A stretch of DNA of 64,000 nucleotides, taken from assembly GCA_037178675.1 (NCBI GenBank), contig JAYMGJ010000440.1, positions 1 to 64,000 of the forward strand, read 5' to 3'. Both the position numbers and the translations under genes were made by a program. The notes beneath the pieces were generated by a model. It had not been told where the DNA came from and made no database searches. It was given only the letters and a program-made list of their open reading frames with translations. Below, in pieces: positions 47,326 to 57,961 of the stretch. Numbering within the stretch: position 1 is the first letter of the stretch; each line of letters starts with the position of its first letter. Origin of the DNA: Scleroderma bovista (lineage: Eukaryota; Basidiomycota; Agaricomycetes; Boletales; Sclerodermataceae).

Positions 47326-47932
47326 TGTAAGGGGGAGGCGAGTCCGAGATTTCGAGAGTGGTAGAGACGTAGATGAAAAGGAATGTGAATACTCAGTATT
47401 TGGCGGTAATGAATGACTTGAGACGGACAGGTTCGGACGCGCACGAAAACTCGAAGGGGAATCTATTATGTGGTATGGGCTACCTGGCTTTTATGTACCG
47501 CATGTCTGTACTGTCTATCACGGGCCCGACGATCAACTGAGATCGCCGGGTGTGTAGCACACGGATATGTCTAGTAAGAGGTCGGCATGACGAACGAAAT
47601 AAAATAGAAATGTCATGCCGATCGCGAAATCGAGAGGCCTACCATATGGCGCGGGTCGCGGGTTCTAACCTGGCTGCTCTCAGGTCGTCGTAGATGACAT
47701 ACGTCCGCCTGCCCTTTTAAGGGTCTTGTCAGTCGCAGGACGACAGACGCCAGTTACCCGACGTCGGCCATAACTCCCCCCGAGGGCCTCTCGGCGCCTC
47801 ACCAACGACCCGGCCTCTCGAGTGGCGCTAACGCCTCAGAAACGAAAGAGAAAGGTCCAATAAAGCTAAGAATAAGGTTAGAGTGTGTTATGATCGTTAG
47901 ATACACGAATAGACAGCGTGGCATCCTTACAG
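47326..47932 (+). mobile_element. Probable solo LTR, 607 bp
   Basis: The segment begins TGTAAGGGGGAGG and ends GGCATCCTTACA, giving TG...CA ends with a 7-bp inverted terminus (TGTAAGG/CCTTACA). An AATAAA polyadenylation signal lies near 47861 toward the 3' part, as in an LTR R region. An internal inverted repeat (TCGGCATGAC at 47582-47591, GTCATGCCGA at 47612-47621) is present. No internal retrotransposon genes flank it. The five-base flanks (CATAA and GTAAC) do not form a clear target duplication, which weakens the call. Strand is inferred from the AATAAA. Confidence 0.5.
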
Positions 47933-48399
47933 TAACGTAGCCAGTCCTCTCCATTGCATTCATTTCAGTGCTTTATCGTGACCTTGCAGCATCACTTCCG
48001 TCCTCTGGAGCTCATGGGCGCCCGATTGACACCCTCGTGGTTTCATGATGGTTAGGGAGGGCCCACTATGAACATTGACGCGTTGTTGGAGCGTGAACAA
48101 GACTATCATCGCAAAGGCACTTTTCGCTCACCTCTCCAAACGATGCTCTCCATCACGATGAAAATATCATCAGGCGGAGAGACGAACATGCACTTCTGTT
48201 CCTTCCCTGACTTGAAGAGTTATAGGCACTATGGCTGATACTCCACCGGCGGTGCTTCTTTGACCATTGTAAGGTGCTTGAATGCACCCGTCTCGAATAA
48301 ACCGTGATTAAGTCTGCTTTCGCGTTTTGATCTGGGCTGTATGGAGTCCTCAATGTCACATTGACAGATACACGAGAGGGCTCACCACTATCTCCCTTG

Positions 48400-49640
48400 C
48401 AAGCCTCTTCTTGCCAATGGCTGGGGAATTTTGCAGGGGCCTCTTAAGGTTTTGAGACAGCACCTCATTCACGTGGTGGTCTGGGCTGTGTGGGGATGTC
48501 AACGTCACACTGGCAGATATATCAAAGTACATACTCAACAGCATCTCCCTTGCAGGCCCCCGCGTCCTCTTCTTGCCAATGGCTGAGGAATTTTGCAAGG
48601 CCTCTTGGGGTTTTGAGATGACATATCGCCAGTGACCTAGTTCGTGTGGCGGTCTCGGCTTCGTGGGATTGTCAACATCCCATTAGAAGATATATCAAGG
48701 TACTCGCCAGCATCTCCCTTGCAGCCCCCCGCATCCTCTTCTTGCAAATGGCTAAGGAATTTTGCAGGGGACTCTGGTGGTTTTGAAATGGAATATTGCC
48801 AATGACCTCGTTCGTATGGTGGTCTGGGCTATGTGGGGTGATCAATGTTATATTCAGTGGCAGATATATGCAAGTACTTACCTTGCAGGCTCCCTGCATC
48901 GACGGCTAAGAAATTTTGCAGGGACCTCTTAAGGTTTTGAGATGACATTGCCAAGTTCGCGTGGTGCTCTGGGCTGTGTGGGGCTGTCAACGTTACACTG
49001 GCGGGTATATGTAAGTTCTCACCAGCATCTCCCTTGCAGGCTCCCCGCATCCTCTTCTTGCCAACGGCTGAGGAATTTTGCAGGGACCTCTTAAGGTTTT
49101 GAGATGACATATTGCCAATGACCTCGTTCACGTGGTGCCAGTCTGGGCTGTGTGGGGCTGTCAACGTTACACTAGCGGGTATATGCAAGTTCTCACCAGC
49201 ATCTCCCTTGTAGGCTCCCCGCGTCCTCTTCTTGCCAACGGCTGAGGAATTTTGCAGGGGCATCTTAAGGTTTTGAGATGACATATTGCCAATGACCTCG
49301 TTCACGTGGTGCCAGTCTGGGCTGTGTGGGGCTGTCAACGTTACACTGCAGGGTATATGCAAGTTCTCACCAGCATCTCCCTTGCAGGCTCCCCGCGTTC
49401 TCTTCTTGCCAATGGCTGAGGGATTTTGCAGGGACCTCTTAAGGTTTTGAGATGACATTACCGATGACCTCGTTCGCATGGTGCCAGTCTGGGCTGTGTG
49501 GGGTTGTCAATGTTACACTGGCAGATATATAGAGGTTCTCACCAGCATCTCCCTTGCAGGCCCTCCGCATCCTCTTCTTGCCAACGGCTGAAGAATTTCG
49601 CAGGGACCTCTTGGGATTCCGAGATGATGTATGCCGACAG
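48400..49640 (-). repeat. Tandem array of eight 153-175-bp units with exon-like cassettes
   Basis: The anchor GGAATTTTGCAGGG and its variants recur at 48426, 48598, 48757, 48910, 49073, 49247, 49422 and 49593. Read on the minus strand, each unit carries AATTCCTCAG followed by a cassette and then a donor-like GTGAGA. In the four units at 49543-49587, 49371-49415, 49197-49241 and 49023-49067 the cassette is 45 nt, encoding PLARRGCGGPAREML-like peptides. A fifth (48882-48905) is 24 nt with a GTAAGT donor. The three leftmost units have lost frame or donor. Between cassettes lie 117-129 nt. Alternatively this is a simple minisatellite: several units also stay open straight through (217 codons at 49479-48829). 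Confidence 0.85.
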
Positions 49641-50300
49641 GCCACAATCGCGAAAGAGTTGGATACCAGATACTTCTAGTGGGTCGCTGCTCAGCTGAGT
49701 CAAACGTATTGAGCATCGAGCTTGCCACTGGCACGCCGGTGTGCAGTGCCAGCGGGCGAGCTTCTTGTGGCTTCCTGTTAGTAGATCAATGAGCCCTTCC
49801 ACGTTCAGGGACAATCAACAGAAAGGCGATCGCGTTAAAGTCTACTTACGTCGAGGTGCGGTAGGTCAGGTCGTTGTCGATTCATCTTGGATGTTCAGCC
49901 CTTTTGCATCGTGCTTGAGGCCGATCGGGGCCACTGTTGCCCAAGCCATGCCGACGAAGGGGACATCGGAACATCATATCCTTTCGCTGATGCATAAGCT
50001 GGAAGAATCCACCACCATCCATGATGTTGAAGAGGAACAACCGTGTCAAAAGACTTTCGAAGGGGCCAGTCACTTGGATCGTCCGAGGTAGGTCGTGGCC
50101 AACGGATATCGGGGTGGGGAGGAAGTACGTCGGTGGATGGCAGGAGCCTATAGCATAACGAGGACGCCGTGAGCAGCTCGGCGAGACGAAGGAAGAGCAA
50201 GGACGAGGAGTGGGGGAGCGGGACAGTGTGGGGGTGGAGGAGGAGGGAAGGAGAGAGCGATGGGAAGAATTTCTTGGTTCCCCTCTTATAAATACCTCCA
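49640..50300 (-). other. Putative 5' part of a minus-strand transcript leading into the cassette array
   Basis: On the minus strand an ATG near 49890 (MNRQRPDLPHLD) precedes a GTAAGT donor near 49848. A 3' splice site with a TACTAAC branch site follows (CTACTAACAG, about 49787). The next segment runs toward the first cassette, with frames such as LRLTQLSSDPLEV-like and YIISESQEVPAKFF sequence. No family is recognised, and a continuous frame through all junctions cannot be established by eye. A TATAAATA (plus) / TATTTATA (minus) element at 50287-50294 could serve a promoter in either direction. Confidence 0.3.
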
Positions 50301-50579
50301 CGAAAGTGGCGGACACTTTGTTGAATCAACAGAATTCGCGTCCAAGTCGCGTCGTTCTGCATATTTGGAAATGCGATGTCCTCTTTGCATCGGCCTGGGT
50401 CCAGATCTTTTTGGAGAACTTACCTTGGCAACACCGTGACGGGAGAGGAGGTTTTGTGACTCAGGCTTAGACGGTCGAGAGCAGTGGCAGCTGAGAACAA
50501 TCAGCTACCCTCCTCAGTCACAACTTACCACCAGAGCATCCGTCCAGTTTTGTCACACTTCCAATAGAGCAAATACTAC

Positions 50580-50880
50580 GAACCAGATTGACTGCCTCAC
50601 ATTCAAGAGATGGCGTTGCAAAACTGCAAATGCCTTCTGTGGCTGCAGCTCGCGAATTGGAGACCCGAGGGTGGAGACAAAATATAGCACCGAGGAGCGA
50701 TCGGCGGTGACTGACATTTCTAGAAATAGCAAACTTCAGTATGTGTGGGTGGCGTGACCTCTATAAGAGCTCTGTTTCTAAACTATGACTACGAGCAACG
50801 ACAGGCATATTCTCATTGATTGTTGGACAGGGCGCGATCGAGACTACAATGAGCATCATTTCTTGCCATCTGACAACATC
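50580..50880 (+). pseudogene. Degraded HET-domain fragment
   Basis: Segments line up with the TPR-HET gene upstream. Near 50606 a DGVAKLQM-like stretch matches DGIAKLQM at about 45640. Near 50735 a short RNSKLQ matches the RNGKLSS region, and ACCTCTATAAGAGCTCTG at 50757 resembles the CTCTACAAAAGCTCTTC area at 45923. The best match is at about 50810-50855 (GCGATCGAGACTACAATGAG against GCACGATCGAGACTACAATGGG at 46045). Large internal deletions and stops make it non-functional. It suggests a former tandem HET copy. Confidence 0.55.
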
Positions 50881-51447
50881 CTCGGTATCTTGTTTGCATT
50901 TGGGCATCCGATAGTGATCCAATACAGTCTCTGCCATTCTTCAGATGCTGAACATTTGAGCTCATTGCAAAAGGAGAGCGACTCTGGAAGCGCAGAGGGC
51001 AACCATTTGGACGGCTCTTGCCACTTGCAGCAGACCCATAGCTAGGAGATTGCGAGAACATTGAAGTCCAGTTTGAAACCAACACGGAGAGAAGCCACGC
51101 TCTGCTTTTTTTAAAACTTTCACTTGTTCGTTCAACATAAATATTGGCCTCTTGCAGGACAGTCCCACCTTCAAAAATGGGGCTCGCAACTGGGATAACA
51201 ACCCAAGCACTACGGTCCATACTCTTACGGCATCTTTAGGGGGTGGGGCGGGCTGGAGGGTAATTGTAGGCTCGATATCCACTAAACCCCAGTGTCATCT
51301 ATTCAGCATCTAGCAGACTCTACCAAGTGGGGTCATTTGGAAGTGGCAATTTACGGTAATAACTACGTGATTATATGCTAAGCTTACGATCATCCTCAGC
51401 ATTCAGTCCGTAAATTTCCTGGATGATCCCAAGAGACATTAGTACAA
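50881..51447. other. Spacer, possibly further HET-gene debris
   Basis: No gene can be recognised in this 570-bp stretch. It follows the degraded HET fragment and may hold more of its 3' end, but no block aligns clearly by eye. Confidence 0.35.
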
Positions 51448-52154
51448 CTACGCCCACTCCCAAGAAATGTTAATACGACCAAGGTCTTGGTCGGCAAGAT
51501 CGGAGAACGCGGCCGGCGTTAAATCCAGATCTTTAAGTGCACAGCCAGGGCAACTGTCCACAACAGTGACAATGGTACTCTTTCCTTCGTCTAGATAGTT
51601 AAACAGGTTAATATGTACACAGATGCAACAGAATCTTCACTCACAATGCGCAACAATCTGCCTGCCGCAGATAGGGTTATAGTTGGGATTCAACCCATTG
51701 TAGCCTCTGTGCAGCATAAATGTGAGGGAAAAGTCATTAAAAGGGATAAATACTCACGGGTAGGAGTTGAAAAGGAGGACAGAGACTGCAGCAATGTGGT
51801 CGCTGTTGTCATTGACGAGACCACAAGCTCCGAGGCCAGTGTCGAAGAATGTTCCTCGAGTACAAAGTCAGGCCGGGGATTCAAGGGAGGGCGGAGAAAC
51901 CATGTACCTTGCCCGTACTGCGTACCACTCATGTACCCAAGATCGCCACTGCTATCTGAGTCGTCAGAGTCAGAGGTGTCATCAGGGGTGTCACCGGTGT
52001 CATCGTCCCAGTCTGGATGGCGGGCCACGATAGGGAGATTGTTCTGAGATTTTTCCCGGAGGTGATTGACATCTCGGGGAAGGTGGGAGGTTATAAGTGC
52101 GCTGGCCGTGAGAGCCAATGCAAGCGTTGAAAGATACTTCGCAACAGGTGCCAT
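51448..52154 (-). CDS. Secreted RlpA-like double-psi beta-barrel protein
   Basis: A small secreted protein of the fungal expansin/RlpA-like barrel group, probably acting at the cell wall. Exons 52154-51908, 51854-51758, 51706-51645 and 51590-51448 give 182 residues. The signal peptide MAPVAKYLSTLALALTASA is followed by a Ser/Asp-rich linker (DDTSDSDDSDSSGDLGYMSG). The barrel follows: GTFFDTGLGACGLVNDNSDH, LNPNYNPICGRQIVA, then TIVTVVDSCPGCALKDLDLT and end GRINISWEWA. Four Cys in the barrel fit two disulphides, and the HVDxD-like catalytic Asp is represented in VVDSCPGC. No carbohydrate-binding module is fused. All junctions keep frame. Confidence 0.9.
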
Positions 52155-52640
52155 TGAAAGTTTCGGTGGGGAAGAAAGGATTCGTACGGAACATGGAATT
52201 TATACGAAGAGAACCCCCTACAGTTGAGGAGAAGTAGGAGGGGGAGGGGGCGACTCATTGTTTCGTCCCCTCATTGATCCCCTCTGGCCTGGCTGTCAAA
52301 TGGAATCAAGGACATGCCAATATATGCCAACCTGTAACTGATCAATTTGAGTGCACCATACCGACCTGCAAGCACTAAACACGTAGTCTGGTGACCAGAC
52401 TGCTAAACACGACGAACCGGTTACCCTGAATCACCCAGTCGAGCACAGCCACCGGCCAATGTATTTGACGCTGACTAATAGATCCTCGCAGTAGTGAATA
52501 CTAGTAGTCCTTCCTCCTTCAAGTCCCTTTCGATCTGTGCTGTCCTTCCCCGTCTCTCTGTGCAGTAGAGGTCTCCTTTGGACACCATTACTTGATCTGT
52601 GGAGAGTGGAGTGTTCCAATTTACAAGACAAGTGACTCCC
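52155..52640. promoter_or_regulatory. Divergent spacer between RlpA-like and Munc13 genes
   Basis: A 486-bp spacer between two divergent starts. It contains an exact second copy of the palindromic 17-mer AGTCTGGTGACCAGACT at 52385-52401. No obvious TATA box was seen for the plus-strand gene. Confidence 0.45.
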
Positions 52641-55600
52641 ATGTCCCAACTGTCTCGTCGGAGCTATGACAGTACCTCTCATGAGAAGCGGCTCTCCAAG
52701 TACCGTGTCCCTGACGATGATCTCTTCGAGTGTGTCATACTTTGGACAATATTATTCATGTTGATCACTAATTGCGCGACTGTAGCTATGTGCTTCGTGT
52801 AGCGTAAGTCAGTTGCTCTGTTTCATGCCATCATCTCAGCATTCTCGTCTGCAGGATCCTCAGTTACCTCACTTCCTCAAAGGTTACAGACGCACAGACT
52901 AAGCCGACAGAACCAAAGGAGAAGGAACATCACTACAAACTCTCAGGCGCTATTTCACAATCAATCGTTTCGATTGGCGATATATTCAAAGAGATCAGGG
53001 ATGGATCAAAGAGCGTCAAGTTTCCCGAGAAACTTCTCAAGGTTCTTGAGCAGAAGCTGCAAAGTATAGTTATGGGCAGGGACCAAACGTGCGTTGTTCC
53101 ACATTTGACGACCTCACTTCCTGACAAAGATACGTGTAGATATTCTGACCAGCTTACTCGGAGAACTATCGCCGTCTTCTATAACCACTTCATGGGAGAG
53201 GGCTTTCGCAAACAGATGAAGGAGAACAGGAGCATTGAAGAACTGATTTTGATGTTCGCAGCCCAGGCCACAGGCGTCCTCAAAAAGGAGCCATCATTGG
53301 CTGATGACGCTTGGAAAGTCGAGCTAAACAACCAGATAGCGCAATTCGTGAAGGTGCTTCGCGAATGCCTCAAGGGTCTTAGCCATGTCTCTCCAGAGTT
53401 GAACTCCCGTTTGGATATGTATCAGACGAAACTCTCCCCTCAGCCATTACATGACTCTGCTCATGACACGGCCTCTATTTCCAGAGATCGTGGTGATTCA
53501 GTGAGTACGGCGCAAAGTACCAATGCCAGTATACAGGACATGCCCCTTGTGATGACTGTCGCCAAGCTGTTCAAAATTCCCGAACATTCGATGCAGAACG
53601 AAGTCGACAGGATGAAGAAGACATGCACAGAGAAGGTAAATGTGTGGAATATGTTCAGGCCTTAATCTCATCTTCTCACTTTAGGCAGCCCTCATAGACC
53701 TGAAAGTGAGGGATGGCCAAGAACCAACGACATTTGGCTAACCCTTTCTCTCTAGACCTGCTTGAAGAATATCAATGCTGGTTCACCATTTCCGGGGCGT
53801 CGTGAGGACTTCTCCAATGACACCGCATGGAACCAATGGCGAACACTTGAAACTTCCCATTTATCCCAGCTTATGGTTGCTATGGTGTCACTCAACCCTG
53901 AACTTACGAAGTCTATGCCACCAGATGGTGGCAGCGCAGCGTATACCCGTCCGGGCTCTTCATATTCTGTCGCGCGCGCCGACTCTCCAGCTTTCAATTC
54001 CCGGCATACTTCGGCTGCATCTATCAGCAGTCTTCGGTCTATTTATGGCAGCGCGGCGGGAGGGGAGGGGGTCCCTGAGACTGTTTCGGAAGTCCTCAAC
54101 GGGGACGACGAAATCCTCGTAGGACACCATTTCACTTACATTCCCCCGAACCCAAAGAGGTTCTACAAGCGTCTGGTCGAATACTGCCTTGTGATTGACT
54201 TGGAGCTCATGTTTAGCCCTGAGGTGGATGATACTGATGAGGTCCCATTAACGGTCTTGAGTTCACCGCACGTCGAGCTCATCAACGAATGCGCCCTTCG
54301 GTGGCGGATAGGCCAACCATATCGTGCAACGTGTTTCCTGGAGCTTATCAAGCAATTCTATGAACGCGGTGATGTTCCCATGGAGTGCATTCCCGAAGCA
54401 TTGCAAGCTATCAGCAAGGTGCAACACGACTTGGAGATAGACAAATGGCCCATCCAAGACGTAAGTGCCGTACATTTGGGCGTCAGATCCAACTTATTCT
54501 TCTCTTCCGATACAGTCTGAGCTACTAGCCAACGTTTACGGTGGCCTTTACAACGTCTTTTTATCATCCCTTTACCATTCACTGGATTCACTTCCAAACA
54601 CCAAGGTATCCGAGATACAGCCGTATTTCTCTGTGCTTGATCACATACGAGAAAGCGGGTTGATAGGCCGATTTGAGGCTGACATCAATAATCGTCTATC
54701 GGACTTGGAGGAGCGGGTACAGGATATTGCTGCGCAGTATTACCATGATAAGGCACAGCAGCTTCAATCTGCGCCAGGCGTGAACCGTGCCTTGCCGCTA
54801 TTGTTGATGACAGATGAACTAGAGAAGGTAGCTAAGCAGCTCGATAAGCGATTCCCAGAACCACTCGTTGGGTGTGTAATACTTCTCAGTTTGCTTCACC
54901 TGTGGCCGCTGATTTCCTGTGAAGTCGGATAGACCTAGTTTCTTTGGTGGTTCAAGTACAAGTCCCCTTATTTATCGCAGACCTGCAGAAATCTGCCAAG
55001 AAACTCCTCGAATCGTCTACAAACGGTCCAACGCCGGATGTTCCCACACAGGATTTATTTTTCCTGTACCGAAGAACGAAGGTGTTACTGTCAATGTTCC
55101 GGGCATTTTGTTCTCAGTGAGTTATCTTTACACAGCAGTTGATACGGAGACGACCTTGTTCTGTGGCAGGAGCCAAATCGAGTTTGACCTTGGCCAGTTC
55201 TTCGTGCAATATGTCCTACAGTGGCTAGCTGACACAGACAACAAGACTGGTCAGTGGGTTCAGGCGGTAAGTGACCTTATTTTGCCAGGGATTAGACTGC
55301 ATAGATGATGTGTCGTTCCAGGCAATAGTGGCCGACAAGGTTAGTGAATGACTATCCCTGACACTAGCACATCGACTGAGATTTGGGTTTCAGTTCCAGG
55401 CAGAGAACGTGGATGGTCACAGCTCCTCTATCGTGGATCTTTTTGACTCGCTGCGTAGCCCCATTGCATTCCTTCAGGAACTGGAATGGTCAGATGAGTA
55501 CCAAAATGCTAGATTCTCCACTGGTCTATCGAAAGTAGGCAATCTGCATTCCAGGCAACAGCATCTACTAACAGCAACCCTTAGTCCATCTCCAAAGCGA

Positions 55601-57561
55601 TCGAGCAATACTGTCGTGGCGTAGAGGAACTTTTCATGACCGAAATGTTCCCACGACCCACCGAATATCTTCAGCCTCAAAAATCGTCTGCATGGCTTGA
55701 AAAGGCTAAGCAATTGGCAACTACGGGCGAAAAGAAGATTGAACCATTCAATTTCCGACCTGAATCCTGTGTGAAGCTCAACAATATCGAGGCAGCCCGC
55801 AAATTGCTAGACAATCTATACAACCAGATGCAAGTTGATAAGATTTCAGAGGTACTCGCCGCTTCCCCCCCTGTTCCGGAAAAGGTCGAGCGACCACGCT
55901 TTCTGTTCACAGTCAAGATAGTGATGGCAGAAAATCTCGTTCCACTTGACAGCAGTCCATCGTCACTGCTAGATACGTTTGTCACACTCAGTGATGAAGC
56001 TGGGAACCGGCTCGTCAAGACACGAACAATTTACGAGACCCTCAATCCTCGGTGTGGGTTGCTTTTACTCTTTTTCGATATACCCAAAGTTCAGGTTTGT
56101 ACATAGGGGAAGAGACGTTCGACATATCGGTCGAAAAGGCCCTTTGGCTGATGTGCAGCATCAGAGACCGCGCCTTGATGGGTCAGCATGACGTGGTTGG
56201 CCGAGGTTTCATATGCCTGAATCCTGCTCAATATGGCGACTTTTTGACACACGATATTTGGCTGGATCTGGAATCCGGGAACCAAGGCAATCAAGGGCGC
56301 ATTCTACTGCGCATCAGCATGGAAGGCGAGAAAGACGATAGTCAGTTCTACTTTGGTCGCGCTTTTAGGTCGCTCAAGCGGAGCGAGGGTGACATGATGC
56401 GTATTTTTGTTGACAAGGTTCGTCTTCAATGCACCAGTCGGTGAGAGTTTGCTGACGCCTGAGCAACGTTAAGATGTCCCCTTTTATACGGCAGTCTCTC
56501 TCGCGCTCCGTTGTAAAGAGCCTCCTAAAAGGTGGTTCTTTGGGGTTGGATTACAACAGAGCATTGGCAAATGTGACAGGGTTCTATCGATCGGCGATGG
56601 GGCCCAGTGCCTCGGAAGTTCAAGTTCCTCTCCCTTCCTCAGAAAAGCCACGCGTACGACCTGAGGAATTGTCAGATGTGGAGATTGAGCGAGCGATCGT
56701 CCCGCTCTTCGACTATTTTGACGCTAACCTACAGATTCTGAACACGCATCTGAGTGAGACAGCCAAGGAGATGGTCATGCTTCGAGTGTGGAAGGAGATT
56801 TTGACTGTGATCGAAGGTTTACTCATTCCTCCACTGTCGAAACTACCCAGCGACATGAAACCTTTGAGTGATAAGGAGGTAGATATCGTCTTCAAATGGC
56901 TCAAGGTACGATCGACCTTTCTGATTCTCGTAACCACTCACTCGCTTGCCCAGTTCCTGAGGGACTACTTCCACATCGACGGGGAAGGTATCTCGCTGGA
57001 AGGCCTGCAGAACCAGAAATATCGCGACGTCCTTTCGATTCGGTTGTATTATGATTGGCACACGTAAGTTGGCCTGTTGCGACCTAGTGACTCATGCAGC
57101 ATATATACTGAAAATATGTGCTTTTAGTGATACATTGATGGAGGAGTGCGTCCGTGCGATGCAGCAAAGTCTGCGTGAAACGGTTCCTGTTAAGAAACGA
57201 GTCAAGAGCGTCTACAACCAACGAAATCTAGGCACTATCAAGGAGCGCAAGAAGGAGAAGAACCAGGAAAAGGAAACATCCAGTGGCGAGATCATTTTAC
57301 GTATTCTACGCATGAGGTCAGTCCTCGCTTGGCACAACTTCCAGCATTTAACTATTTTTTGACCCGATATATTTCGCTTTTTTCTGTACATCCTACAGAC
57401 CAAATACGCAAGAGTTCATCGCGCAACAGCTGGATATCATGGCCGCCGTCCGGGCAGAACAGGAAAGGTCACAAGCAGTACAGCTGCAGCGAAAGGCACA
57501 GCGATCTCGACAGGCAGGGAGCCTTCGATCTGGTTCGCGCGAAAGAGCCGTAGTTGTATAG
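52641..57561 (+). CDS. Munc13-domain (MHD1-C2-MHD2) exocytosis regulator
   Basis: Related to UNC-13 and fission yeast Ync13, which help vesicle tethering and priming at the plasma membrane. The ATG at 52641 gives MSQLSRRSYDSTSHEKRLSK; the extended frame upstream lacks an ATG. Exon 2 gives YVLRVA, exon 3 ILSYLTSSK. Conserved blocks: RRTIAVFYNHFMGEGFRKQM, FVKVLRECLKGLSHVSPELN and HFTYIPPNPKRFYKRLVEYC. An MHD1 region follows (ELLANVYGGLYNVFLSSLYH, LVQYVLQWL-like). A C2 domain follows (FLFTVKIVMAENLVPLDSS, DTFVTLSDEAGNRLVKTRT, ALMGQHDVVGRGFICL), lacking several canonical calcium-binding Asp. MHD2 comes last (VIEGLLIPPLSKLPSD, LLRDYFH-type). Final exon ends SGSRERAVVV. About 15 introns; the protein is about 1250 residues. 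Confidence 0.9.
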
Positions 57562-57961
57562 CAATAGTTTGTTTTATGTTATACCCGATAGGTTGTCTTC
57601 ATTAAGTGTATGACACCTGTAAGTTTCCTCGTACCCGTGCACTATAAACTATGGTACCATGCATCAACTTGGACTTTGCGAAGTAATATGTTAGGGAGTC
57701 ATCCAAATACATCCAGAAGGTATATACAAAGCTATCTTAACATCTTAACGTATAGATTTTTATGGACTTAGCAGCTCTTGATACAAACTGTTCCATTATC
57801 TGCTTGAGTCTGTGCATCACATGAATTCGACATTTCTTAGTCTAGTCTACAGCATAATTGGGGGAGTAGCAAGTCAAATCAAGAAGCTTGTAGTTTTGCT
57901 TATACCCCCCCGATAAAACATGACCCAGTTCACGAAGCAATACACAGCTTAAAGGTCCACC
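57562..57961. other. Convergent 3' spacer between the Munc13 and MFS genes
   Basis: AT-rich 400 bp expected to hold both polyadenylation regions. No coding or structural feature is seen. Confidence 0.5.

Noticed and set aside
47640..47680. GCGGGTTCTAACCTGGC as a possible tRNA T arm or SINE B box
   Set aside because: No acceptor or anticodon stem fits around it, and it lies inside the candidate LTR.
48829..49479. A 216-residue protein reading straight through the tandem units
   Set aside because: It is possible only because several units are multiples of three; it has GTG-type starts, no domain, and the splice-flanked cassette reading explains the conserved boundaries better. Kept only as an alternative.
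48400..49640. CRISPR-like array
   Set aside because: Units are 153-175 bp, repeat throughout with no unique spacers, and the organism is a eukaryote.
52599..52640. Extension of the Munc13 protein to 52599
   Set aside because: The triplet is GTG; the ATG at 52641 gives a start that reads like its relatives.
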